The notes: a model not told the origin generated them from the letters alone. Shown: positions 1-7,184, numbered from the stretch's first letter. The stretch: DNA of 11,638 nt from an uncultured Fibrobacterota bacterium (GCA_903888815.1 CAISVC010000705.1:1-11638); one strand, 5' to 3'. Numbers and translations: made by a program.

Positions 1-309
1 GAACTCGCCCTGGCGCTCAACCCGCCGCAGCCGTTTGCCTTCAGGTCGGAGGAAAAACAGTCTGCGCCGCTGGGAGCTGCATCAAGTACCGCCGCGGAAT
101 CGAAACCGAAGGCAGGCACCGGTATGGGCAGCCATGAGGACAACTTTGTCGTCGATGTCGAATTCAACTACGATACCGGCATGTATCACAATAAGCAGGT
201 TCTGGCCATCTATTACGAGTTCGCGTCAAACCCGCCCCTGCAGCAGCCGTTCATGGGCGACGATGACGCCGATGAAGCACGGGATTTCACCCCGGAAATG
301 CCGAATTAA
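1..309 (+). CDS. C-terminal end of an unrecognised protein (5' end outside window)
   Basis: The reading frame is open from the first base and ends with TAA at 307-309, giving the last 102 residues of a longer protein. I do not recognise the family. About residues 1-40 are a low-complexity Ser/Ala/Pro/Lys linker. A compact segment follows that begins NFVVDVEFNYDTG and contains VLAIYYEFA, with beta-strand-like alternation. The end is a very acidic tail (GDDDADEARDF). In-frame ATGs exist (for example at 124), but the frame has no stop before them and the sequence upstream reads as plausible protein, so I treat the gene as truncated by the window edge. It converges with the rhamnosidase gene, whose stop lies 35 bases away. 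I see no convincing terminator hairpin between them. No function can be assigned from this fragment. Confidence 0.6.
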   Translation, partial: ELALALNPPQPFAFRSEEKQSAPLGAASSTAAESKPKAGTGMGSHEDNFVVDVEFNYDTGMYHNKQVLAIYYEFASNPPLQQPFMGDDDADEARDFTPEMPN

Positions 310-344
310 TACATCGGTTGGAAAACAGGTTATTCATATCGCTA

Positions 345-3300
345 TCACTTCATAATCATGCATCGTTTCACCATCTGCCGCTCATTCCCGATCCTGAAGC
401 TGCAGAGGTATAACCCCGTAGCGTTAGCGAAGGTCTTCCACGTCACCGAATAGTTCCCGGCTTTCTGCAGGGCGTTCACCGGTTCCGCGATGGAGCGGCC
501 GTGCATGTCGAATATGCGGATAACGACGCGCGCGGACATGCTTTTCTGTCCGGCAACGGCATATCTGATCCTCACCGCGCCGCGCAGCGCGTCAACAGCG
601 ATCGGCATGATCATTGGTCCGGTCGCAGAAGGAACCGTTGACACGAGGTCTACCCTGCCTGCGTGAAAAACATAATCGCCGCTTCCCGCTTTGAACGTGA
701 TGAACTGGCCGTCATCCTGACCGGCCGTGAGACCCGGCACGCCGCTCACGTACGCGCCGCTCCTCCAGCACATGCCCATGCGCTCCTGAACCGCCCAGTT
801 GACGCTGTAATTGCGTTTCGGGATGCTGATGTCGGCGGTCGTGTTGCCCGGCACAGTGACGCTCTCCGTAAAGGTGCTGTCGGTCTCGATGCGCCACGCT
901 GAGGCGATCCGGCCGCCTATGGAGCCGTAGGTGCCGTCGGCCCACGTAACGGTCCCGCCGGGCTGCGGCTTGACAAAGAAGTGTTTGTACCCGGGCTGCG
1001 CTTCGTCCCAGTTGATGCCGAGGATCACGCGGTAGAACCATTCGGTCACTGAGCCGAACGAATAGTGGTTGAACGAATTCATGCCCGGGTCCTGGAAACC
1101 CCGTCCTGCCACCCAGCCGTCCCACCGCTCCCATATCGTGGTGGCTCCCTGGTCGATGCTGTAGCCCCACGACGGCATCCGCCTGCTTTCCGCGAGTGCA
1201 TACGCGGTCGGGTTGTAGCCCCAGCGGGTCAGCTCCATCATGAGCCGAAGGGTAGTGTTGAACCCGGTGGAGATGCGCGTGTTGTAGGTGGTCACGATCA
1301 CGTTGTTCATGTTCTGCGCGGCCAAGGTCCGCAGGTTGTCGGGGAGCATGTCGAAATGGAGCGCGAGTGCATACCCCGACTGGCTGTTGCCGTTCACCAC
1401 GGCAGTGGTCGCATTGACATATGCGGTATTGAAGGCGGTCTTGATATTGTTCGCAAGCGTCGTGTAGGTAGTCGCGTCGGCGGTATTCCCGAGCAGCGCG
1501 GCCATCTTCGCGAGGATCGTCGTGGAATAGTAAAAGAAAGCGGTGGCGAACACCTCCTTGGGAATGGCGCCGCCCGCCGGATAACCGGCCACCCCGGTGA
1601 TGGCGCTGCCGTCGAGCCAGTCGCCGAAATCACCGCCACGGTTGTTCTGCCAGAGGAGGTTGGTGTTACCCGCCCTGATCATGTCGATCCACTTCTTGAC
1701 AGCCGCGTAATGCTGCTGCAGAAGGCGAAGGTCGTTGTAGTTCTGGTATAGCCGCCAGGGGATGATAACACCTGCATCGCCCCATGCCGGTGCACCCATG
1801 CCGAGGTTGAACTGCGGGCTTACTTCCTGAAAAGCACCCGCGGTGGTCTGGTCGTCCCGCATGTCCTGGATCCATTTGGTATAGAACGCACCCATGTTCA
1901 TGTTGAAAATGGCGGTCTGCGAAAATATCTGCGCGTCGCCCATCCATCCCATGCGTTCGTCGCGCTGGGGGCAATCCGTTGCAACGCTCATATGGTTGCC
2001 GCGCTGCCCCCACAGCGTATTGAGCCAGATTTTATTCAGGAGGGTGTTCGAACAGGTGAAGGTGCCCGTAAGCGGCATGTCGGAATGGAACACCCTGCCC
2101 GTGATCATCGAGGTCGTCGGCGTTCCCGATACCCCCGTCAGCTCGACGTACCTGAACCCGTGATAGGTGAAATGGGGCTCGAACACCTGGTTGTTGGTCC
2201 CGTTGAGGATAAAGACATCGGTCTGTGAAGCGGTGCGGAGATTGGTGGTGTAAAGGGTTCCATCGGTATTGAGCATCTCGCCGTGCCGAAGCTGTACCTG
2301 TGTTCCGGCAGGACCGGAGAGCGTTATCTTGCACCATCCCACCATGTTCTCTCCCATGTCGAAAATGTAAACGCCGGTCTGCGGCTGTGTCATTGCCACC
2401 GGCGTGATTTCCAACTCCACCCGGATAGGCTCGCACATCTGCGCGCCGATGACCGGGCCGCTCACCGTATACACCTTAGGCGCGGCCCAGGAGCCGTCCG
2501 CAAAACCGGGCGAGTCCCAGTTCCTGATGTCGACGCTCGACTGCTGCGCCATCACGTCGATCCTGTCGCATTCCACCCAGTAATCGGTCGCGGCCGCGTT
2601 TTTCGTGTGCTTCACCACCACCCTTATCGTGTGGGAGCCCTGTGCAAGCGTGCCCGAATTGTACAGCATGGTCGATGCCGTTCGCGCCGCAGCGTAGAGG
2701 TCGATGGTCTGCTTGAAGACGTTGTCGATGTACACGTCGGCCTGCCCTTCGTCAGGGGCCTTGGTCGCGTAATACCAGAGCTGCGTGCAGTTGGCGTTGG
2801 TATATTGACAATAGTCATTCGCGGTGTTGCACGACCGTGCGGTGCCGTTGTACCAGTTGGGGCCGAGATTGCTGTTGATGTTGGTCCACCCGGCCGTAAA
2901 GGTGATCGCACCATCGGTATTGTCGAGCGTTTCGAGCGACAGCCCGCCCGCCGCGAGATAGAGTTTGCGCGAATCGATCGTCTCGCCGTTGTAAATATCG
3001 GCGTACCGCACCGGACCGTCGGTGTAAAGTTTCCAGGTCTCGTCCGAAATAACTGTCATCGTCGTGTTGTCGGTGAACTCGATCGCCAGCTTGAGGAGGA
3101 GTTTTCTTCCGTTCGAGCCGTTGGCCGCCCGGCTCGGCCAGCCCTGCATTTTTGCGTTGTACCAGCCGTCGCCGATCATGGCGCCGATCACGTTTTCGCC
3201 GCTTGCGAGCGCGGCAGTCACGTCATAGGTCTGGTACAGGACGCGTTTCCGGTAATCGGTCCATCCCGGCGCGAGAATCTGGTCCCCCACCCGGCTGCCG

Positions 3301-3836
3301 TTGAGCCGCAGTTCGTACGCACCCTGCGCCGTGGCATAGACCATCGCGCGGCGTACCGTTTTGCTGAGCGTGAAGGATTTCCGCAGAAGCGGGCTCGGGA
3401 TGTTGTTCGGCGCATCGTCGCCGATCCATTTCGCCCCGCTCCAGTTCGCCGCCGTCAGGAGTCCCATGGACCACAGCGCCGTCTGGCTCCAGCCGTAACT
3501 GCCCTGCAGGCCCGTCACCCGGACCTTCCAGAAGCAGGCCATTTCCGACTGCAGAGCCGTGCCGCCATAGGGCACCTGGAACGACTGGCCGGAATTGACC
3601 GTGGTGTTCCACAGGTCGCCGATGTTCGCGTCGATGTTCGCCCTGGTGCTGGCCACCAGGATCTGCGCCGACTGCTGCACCTCGCCGCGCGCCGTCGAGT
3701 CGAGCTGCCAGCTCAGGCGCGGCGCGGTAATATCGATGCCGAGCGGGTTCTGCTGGTATTCACAGCGGAGATTGTTAACGCCCGCCCATGAGAAGGAAAC
3801 GAGCGCGGACAGCAGCAGGAGCGTGAGACGTTTCAT
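345..3836 (-). CDS. Secreted GH78 alpha-L-rhamnosidase with inserted sugar-binding-like module and C-terminal sorting tail
   Basis: This enzyme should hydrolyse terminal alpha-L-rhamnose from plant or microbial polysaccharides or glycosides outside the cytoplasm. A signal peptide covers residues 1-18 (cleavage after FSWA). An Fn3-like N-terminal region (about 20-130) is followed by the rhamnosidase N domain (about 150-290, resuming at 434-456), a beta-sandwich (470-580), the (alpha/alpha)6 catalytic domain (585-935) and a C-terminal beta domain. The catalytic signature DCPQRDERMGW gives D621 and general acid E627, with the same six-residue spacing as D630/E636 in Streptomyces avermitilis Rha78A. 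The motif TTIWERWDGW gives the probable base E903. Residues 291-433 are an extra module that splits the N domain. The last ~85 residues (IRIFDMHGRSI ... GLYLCSFRIG ... KRCMIMK) resemble a type IX secretion or FlgD-like sorting tail. At 1163 residues it is longer than the usual ~900. The start is supported by an AGAGGG ribosome site and the signal peptide directly after it. Family assignment is firm; export route is inferred. Confidence 0.95.
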   Translation of the reverse strand: MKRLTLLLLSALVSFSWAGVNNLRCEYQQNPLGIDITAPRLSWQLDSTARGEVQQSAQILVASTRANIDANIGDLWNTTVNSGQSFQVPYGGTALQSEMACFWKVRVTGLQGSYGWSQTALWSMGLLTAANWSGAKWIGDDAPNNIPSPLLRKSFTLSKTVRRAMVYATAQGAYELRLNGSRVGDQILAPGWTDYRKRVLYQTYDVTAALASGENVIGAMIGDGWYNAKMQGWPSRAANGSNGRKLLLKLAIEFTDNTTMTVISDETWKLYTDGPVRYADIYNGETIDSRKLYLAAGGLSLETLDNTDGAITFTAGWTNINSNLGPNWYNGTARSCNTANDYCQYTNANCTQLWYYATKAPDEGQADVYIDNVFKQTIDLYAAARTASTMLYNSGTLAQGSHTIRVVVKHTKNAAATDYWVECDRIDVMAQQSSVDIRNWDSPGFADGSWAAPKVYTVSGPVIGAQMCEPIRVELEITPVAMTQPQTGVYIFDMGENMVGWCKITLSGPAGTQVQLRHGEMLNTDGTLYTTNLRTASQTDVFILNGTNNQVFEPHFTYHGFRYVELTGVSGTPTTSMITGRVFHSDMPLTGTFTCSNTLLNKIWLNTLWGQRGNHMSVATDCPQRDERMGWMGDAQIFSQTAIFNMNMGAFYTKWIQDMRDDQTTAGAFQEVSPQFNLGMGAPAWGDAGVIIPWRLYQNYNDLRLLQQHYAAVKKWIDMIRAGNTNLLWQNNRGGDFGDWLDGSAITGVAGYPAGGAIPKEVFATAFFYYSTTILAKMAALLGNTADATTYTTLANNIKTAFNTAYVNATTAVVNGNSQSGYALALHFDMLPDNLRTLAAQNMNNVIVTTYNTRISTGFNTTLRLMMELTRWGYNPTAYALAESRRMPSWGYSIDQGATTIWERWDGWVAGRGFQDPGMNSFNHYSFGSVTEWFYRVILGINWDEAQPGYKHFFVKPQPGGTVTWADGTYGSIGGRIASAWRIETDSTFTESVTVPGNTTADISIPKRNYSVNWAVQERMGMCWRSGAYVSGVPGLTAGQDDGQFITFKAGSGDYVFHAGRVDLVSTVPSATGPMIMPIAVDALRGAVRIRYAVAGQKSMSARVVIRIFDMHGRSIAEPVNALQKAGNYSVTWKTFANATGLYLCSFRIGNERQMVKRCMIMK

Positions 3837-3904
3837 TGGTGTACCCTCTTTCCAATTTGCCGTTGATTGTTTTCCGCTTATTTCGACAGGACACCTGTTT
3901 TAGA

Positions 3905-3919
3905 TATATTACTAATATA
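3905..3919. promoter_or_regulatory. Candidate operator palindrome upstream of the rhamnosidase
   Basis: TATATTA-C-TAATATA is a perfect 7-bp inverted repeat around a single C. It is centred about 76 bases upstream of the rhamnosidase ATG within an AT-rich tract. Position and symmetry suit a dimeric regulator's operator controlling this catabolic gene. AT-rich palindromes also arise by chance, and no regulator gene is adjacent, so this is tentative. Confidence 0.25.
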
Positions 3920-3972
3920 ATAACAAAATAGCGGAAATGTTATGTTTTTTACGAACCGGAAAATACCGTTTC

Positions 3973-4003
3973 CTGGCGGCCAAAATGATAATGAAGCCGC
4001 CAG
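3973..4003. other. GC-rich hairpin in intergenic region
   Basis: CTGGCGGC and GCCGCCAG form a perfect 8-bp stem around a 15-base A/T-rich loop. Neither strand carries a T-run directly after it, so it does not look like a standard intrinsic terminator. It could be RNA structure in the leader of the rhamnosidase transcript or a processing site. I cannot assign a role. Confidence 0.35.
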
Positions 4004-4095
4004 TGTTTGATGACCCAGGGTTTTTCGCTATTTGGGATAGAGGCAAAAACAACTTGGCAGAGCAGGCTTCATTTGGGGAGCAAAATATAAACAGA

Positions 4096-4122
4096 GGGAG
4101 GGGAGAATTTCTCTCCCCTTCC
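4096..4122 (-). terminator. Rho-independent terminator candidate after the beta-propeller gene
   Basis: An 11-bp stem with one G-T wobble (core GGGGAGA/TCTCCCC, 5-base loop) begins 13 bases after the TGA at 4136-4138. On the minus strand it is followed by a T-rich stretch (TCTGTTTATATTTTG). The T-run is interrupted, so efficiency may be moderate. Its position suggests the rhamnosidase is transcribed from its own promoter. Confidence 0.55.
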
Positions 4123-4135
4123 CCGCTGCCGCGCG

Positions 4136-6139
4136 TCAAAACGCGTAACAGACGATCTTTTTCGGTTCCGACCTGTAGTAAATCCTGCCCGCGACATCAT
4201 CAACGGAATAAACGGGCTTTTTGTCGCTGCCCAGGTCAATGGTCTCAATGACTTTCCCGTCATTTTTACTTACCTGCAGGAGCGAACAGGCCTTATCAAC
4301 CCTGGTCAGCACAAACACATAGTCCCGGGTCTGCGCCGTGGCCTTGAACCGTTCGTTCGCTTTTTTAAAGGACTCGCTCGCGGCGCCCATGGCCGCGTTG
4401 CTGATCTGTCCAGTCATCTCGCCGAAAGCGTTGAGCATCCCTTTACCCATCGCATCATCGGTTTTTCCGGCTGCATCTTTCAACTGGATGGACGCCATGC
4501 CATAGCGGGCTCCGTAATATGCGGCCCGCGCGGCATTCGCGTAATTGAGCGCGCGGAGGAACGCGGATTCACGCGGCGCCGGAAAGTAGGCCTTGAAAAC
4601 GGATTTGCCGTCCTGGGCCAGGAGATGCAGGTTCTGATCCGAAGAGAGAAGAATGCCGTTCGCACGGATTTCAAGCTTTTTCGGCTTCTCTTTTCCCTCA
4701 AACTCGACCTCTTCGCCCGACAGCGGCGTGAGCGCTGCCTTGGCCGCCAGGTCGGCCCGGAAAACCTTTTTCTCTTTTGTCGAATAAATATACAGTGCGT
4801 TGTCCTTTACTTCGTAGAGCCCCGGCGCGGTCTTGACCGGCTTGTCCCAGAGCAATTCTTTCGCGGCAAGGTCGAGGATGTTTGCTTTTTCATCCGAGCA
4901 TACAAACAGGCCGCACGGAAGAACGCGCACATCCATGATATCGGAGAAAACCTTGACGTCCTTTTCAAACTGGAGAGTACCCGACTTGGGATCAAGTATG
5001 TTGACCGCGTTATCGGTTACGCAGACGATGCCTCGCTCATTTTTGAAAATCACCGTCGCTTCGTCACGCAGCTTCAACCCTGAGCCGTTCTTTCCCCACA
5101 TCGGTTTTCCATCCTTGTACCCGAGGAGATTGATCTTGACTTGTGGGTAATTAACGGGTTTGCTTCCGCCCATCATGCTCATCATTCCCGCATCCCCCTG
5201 CATTGCGCTCTCACCGGCATTGAAAAGAATGAGCCCCTCATCGGACAGCATCACCTTTGCAAGTTTTCCCTTGAGCTCGTAGGGTTTCTGCCAGAGGATA
5301 CTTCCATCGCTGAGTTTGTAGCCGTTATAGGAGTTTTCGATCTCATAGGAAGTCTCCGTTTTCCCTTTTGTAACAGTCTGGGTCTCATTTTTCGACTCTA
5401 CGGCAATAAAAAAAGCGTCGATTTCGGGTTTGACAAACAGATTCATGGCATTGACCGGATTTTTCGCAGCCGCCTTGCTTGCCATCTTTTTGATAAGGCC
5501 GCCCAATGCTCCCATATTATCAAGAGATGCCGCTTCATGCGAAGATGCGACTTTCCAGATTTCCTTGCCGGTCGCGGCGTCGAGCCGGTAGAGCGTGAAT
5601 GCCGTAACAACGAGAACGCTGCTCTTATCGACCTCGAAAGCGGCAAAGATATTATCGGTAGCGCTCAGTTCCCATCGTTTTGTGCCGTCTTTCATGTTCG
5701 TCATGACCGCGGCGTTCGTCTCGCCTTTTTTTCCGGTAACGAGCAGGCCGCCGCACTGGTACATGGGATACCGGTTGGTGATCGTAGAAAAGCCTTCGGC
5801 TTTGGCGCTGAAAACCGTCACGCCGGTGAACCCATCGATGATGGCGGTCTCGCCTTTGCGGACGGCCACAAAGTAGGGAGTGCCGGCGATCTCGGTCATA
5901 CTTTCTTCATCCAGGCCTGCGAATTCTTTATTATTCCAGGCGACCGTGCCCTTTTCCGCATCGATCCCCGATAGGCCTGTTTTGGTGCACGCGACAAGGT
6001 ACCCCATGGCTGCCGTGTGCTGCCATACCACCTCACCCTCGACGGCGCACGTCCAGGCCGGTGTTGCCGCATAGACAGATACGAGACCGCACGACAGCAG
6101 AACTGCTGCCGAACACACGAGCATACGACTTCTTTCCAT
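4136..6139 (-). CDS. Secreted PQQ-type beta-propeller repeat protein
   Basis: The protein has 667 residues with an N-terminal signal peptide (residues 1-24, ending VSVYA; a Cys at 17 makes a lipoprotein possible but the lipobox is poor). It carries about eight PQQ/WD-like blade repeats of the form ...D...G..xW: GIDAEKGTVAW (58-68), MKDGTKRWEL (149-158), RLDAATGKEIW (185-195), KLSDGSILW (275-283), YKDGKPMW (341-348), ILDPKSGTLQF (381-391), ILDLAAKELLW (421-431) and VSKNDGKVIETI (623-634). This fits a periplasmic or surface beta-propeller; such domains often mediate protein contacts, and nothing shows a bound quinone cofactor. Odd points are an Ala/Gly/Met-rich helical stretch at about 525-600, and smaller ones at 202-232 and 313-325, that interrupt the blades. 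The ATG at 6139 was preferred over the upstream ATG at 6202 because a strong AGGAGG site (6146-6151) lies 6 bases upstream and the signal peptide begins there. Specific function unknown. Confidence 0.85.
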   Translation of the reverse strand: MERSRMLVCSAAVLLSCGLVSVYAATPAWTCAVEGEVVWQHTAAMGYLVACTKTGLSGIDAEKGTVAWNNKEFAGLDEESMTEIAGTPYFVAVRKGETAIIDGFTGVTVFSAKAEGFSTITNRYPMYQCGGLLVTGKKGETNAAVMTNMKDGTKRWELSATDNIFAAFEVDKSSVLVVTAFTLYRLDAATGKEIWKVASSHEAASLDNMGALGGLIKKMASKAAAKNPVNAMNLFVKPEIDAFFIAVESKNETQTVTKGKTETSYEIENSYNGYKLSDGSILWQKPYELKGKLAKVMLSDEGLILFNAGESAMQGDAGMMSMMGGSKPVNYPQVKINLLGYKDGKPMWGKNGSGLKLRDEATVIFKNERGIVCVTDNAVNILDPKSGTLQFEKDVKVFSDIMDVRVLPCGLFVCSDEKANILDLAAKELLWDKPVKTAPGLYEVKDNALYIYSTKEKKVFRADLAAKAALTPLSGEEVEFEGKEKPKKLEIRANGILLSSDQNLHLLAQDGKSVFKAYFPAPRESAFLRALNYANAARAAYYGARYGMASIQLKDAAGKTDDAMGKGMLNAFGEMTGQISNAAMGAASESFKKANERFKATAQTRDYVFVLTRVDKACSLLQVSKNDGKVIETIDLGSDKKPVYSVDDVAGRIYYRSEPKKIVCYAF

Positions 6140-6145
6140 CAGATA

Positions 6146-6151
6146 CCTCCT
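6146..6151 (-). promoter_or_regulatory. Strong Shine-Dalgarno fixing the beta-propeller start
   Basis: AGGAGG on the minus strand with a 6-base spacer to the ATG at 6139. It lies inside the longer open frame that begins at 6202, which shows that the 21 extra residues are not translated as part of this protein. Confidence 0.75.
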
Positions 6152-6192
6152 GTGATAAAGGTTAAAAGCAAAATTCTGTTCCAATGCCAAAA

Positions 6193-6220
6193 TTGATAAC
6201 ATGAAACCGGCCTGTAATAT
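6193..6220 (+). promoter_or_regulatory. Candidate sigma70-type promoter for the SAM hydrolase
   Basis: TTGATA (6193-6198), a 16-base spacer, then TAATAT (6215-6220): five and four matches to the consensus hexamers. It would give a leader of about 125 bases before the chosen start at 6352, running through the inverted-repeat element at 6247-6311. It lies in the divergent region with the beta-propeller gene. The fit is moderate, so chance cannot be excluded. Confidence 0.35.
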
Positions 6221-6246
6221 AACTAATACGATACGCCGAATAGAAC

Positions 6247-6311
6247 ATAGAGACGCGCTCGGGGTGAAAAAACGCTATGGAAAAAACCTTCCGGCAGAGA
6301 CGCGTCCCTAT
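6247..6311. repeat. Degenerate 65-base inverted-repeat (REP/MITE-like) element
   Basis: ATAGAGACGCG (6247-6257) pairs with CGCGTCCCTAT (6301-6311) at 10 of 11 positions, and the inner flanks (CTCGG versus CCGGCAGAG) are partly complementary. The arm core AGAGACGC and the total size match the element at 8148-8217, so I read this as a diverged member of the same family. The plus-strand ATG at 6277 falls inside it. Confidence 0.55.
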
Positions 6312-6351
6312 CAGAACAGGAAACGCAGATAATATATTGGTTATGATTACC

Positions 6352-7131
6352 ATGGGAATCATAGCCCTGATCACCGACTACGGAAAAAACGACTGGTTCG
6401 CGGGCGAGATGAAAGGCGCCATGCTGCGCATTGCGCCTGCGGCCGTGATCGTCGACATATCTCACGACATCCCGGCCGGCGATGTAAGCGATGCCGCTTT
6501 TTCGCTGCTGGCATGTTTCTGCACCTTTCCGGCCAATACCGTCTTCTGCGTGGTGGTCGACCCCGGCGTCGGCACGGGCAGGGCGGCGCTTGTTGCAAAA
6601 ACCGACGCCTTCTTTTTCGTCGGCCCCGACAACGGCGTGCTCTCATGGGCGCTGAAAAAAGAGAAAACCTTTACGGTGCGCCGTATCGAAAACAAGGAAC
6701 TGCTCCCTCCTTTAATCAGCAATACGTTTCATGGCCGCGATATCTTCGGTCCCATTGCCGCGCACCTTTCGGAAAAAACGGACTTTGCGGCAATCGGCCC
6801 GGTCATTCCGGATATTGTGCAGCTGCCGTGGCCCGCCCTTGTCCATGACAAGAAATATCTCCTGGGCTCCATTGTCCATATCGACCGTTTCGGCAACGCC
6901 GTAACCACGATTGACGAGAATTCACTCAAGATGCTTGCCCATGCTCCGACAAAGGTGCGGGTGGTGAAATACGGCACCGAGCTTCCTCTGTGCGGCTATT
7001 TCCAGCAGGTTCCTTCCGGACAGGGGCTCGCCTATACCGGCTCGGCCGGGTATCTTGAGATCGCGATCAACAACGCCAACGCCGCGGCTATTTTCGGGCT
7101 GCATATCGGGGATAAAATAGAGGTTTTATAA
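6352..7131 (+). CDS. S-adenosyl-L-methionine hydrolase (adenosine-forming), DUF62 family
   Basis: This 259-residue protein has the length and motifs of the SAM hydroxide adenosyltransferase family (PF01887), relatives of fluorinase and chlorinase. These cytoplasmic enzymes split SAM with water into adenosine and L-methionine. Visible motifs are TDYG (8-11) near the N-terminus, GEMKGAM (18-24), VDISHDIPAGD (34-44), VVVDPGVGTGR with D70 and R77, GPDNGVLSW (91-99), and NTFHGRDIF with H127. The Asp-Arg-His set matches the catalytic residues reported for Pyrococcus PH0463 (D68, R75, H127). Family members begin almost directly at the TDYG strand, so I chose ATG 6352; 6343 is equally possible. A longer frame from ATG 6277 has a GGGGTG nearby, but its extra 25 residues are encoded mostly by the repeat element. 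No good Shine-Dalgarno precedes 6343 or 6352. An outer-membrane gene follows 53 bases downstream, possibly co-transcribed. Confidence 0.9.
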   Translation: MGIIALITDYGKNDWFAGEMKGAMLRIAPAAVIVDISHDIPAGDVSDAAFSLLACFCTFPANTVFCVVVDPGVGTGRAALVAKTDAFFFVGPDNGVLSWALKKEKTFTVRRIENKELLPPLISNTFHGRDIFGPIAAHLSEKTDFAAIGPVIPDIVQLPWPALVHDKKYLLGSIVHIDRFGNAVTTIDENSLKMLAHAPTKVRVVKYGTELPLCGYFQQVPSGQGLAYTGSAGYLEIAINNANAAAIFGLHIGDKIEVL

Positions 7132-7184
7132 ATATTTTAATATATTTTGATTAAACTGTCATCACTCATACTAAAGGAGGCGTC

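Larger units (their letters stand above)
3837..4135. other. Intergenic region between the beta-propeller and rhamnosidase genes
   Basis: These 299 bases lie between two minus-strand genes and hold no credible gene. Short frames on both strands (3912-4139 minus, 3937-4251 plus) lack family features, and one runs into the coding strand of the neighbour. The half next to the rhamnosidase is very AT-rich and should contain its promoter, but I could not find a clear -35/-10 pair. The region contains a palindrome at 3905-3919, an 8-bp GC-rich hairpin at 3973-4003, and a terminator at 4096-4122, each listed separately where useful. Confidence 0.6.

Noticed and set aside
1065..1751. Plus-strand open frame (228 codons) within the rhamnosidase
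   Set aside because: Antisense to the conserved catalytic domain and without recognisable protein features.
2283..3791. Long plus-strand open frame (502 codons) antisense to the rhamnosidase
   Set aside because: Its translation is rich in Arg, His, Val and Pro with no domain pattern, signal or ribosome site. The opposite strand encodes an unmistakable GH78 enzyme. It follows from GC-biased third positions.
3912..4251. Short frames on both strands in the spacer before the rhamnosidase
   Set aside because: They cross a terminator hairpin and AT-rich control sequence, have no good ribosome sites and no recognisable product.
5141..5974. Plus-strand open frame (277 codons) opposite the beta-propeller gene
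   Set aside because: Cys/His/Arg-rich composition without motif structure; the minus strand shows regular PQQ blade repeats over the same bases.
6153..6190. Sigma54-like promoter (GG...GC) or weak sigma70 pair upstream of the beta-propeller gene
   Set aside because: The GG-GC spacing is off by one or more, and the sigma70 alternative TTGGCA-17-TTTTAA matches the -10 at only three of six positions and leaves a very short leader.
6247..6345. Riboswitch (SAM or TPP type) in the SAM hydrolase leader
   Set aside because: A GGGGTG block and paired arms first suggested one, but the conserved cores of these classes are missing and the pairing is explained by the repeat element.
7147..7172. Promoter directly before the outer-membrane gene (TTGATT ... 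CATACT)
   Set aside because: The spacer is only 14 bases and the -10 would abut the Shine-Dalgarno, leaving almost no leader.
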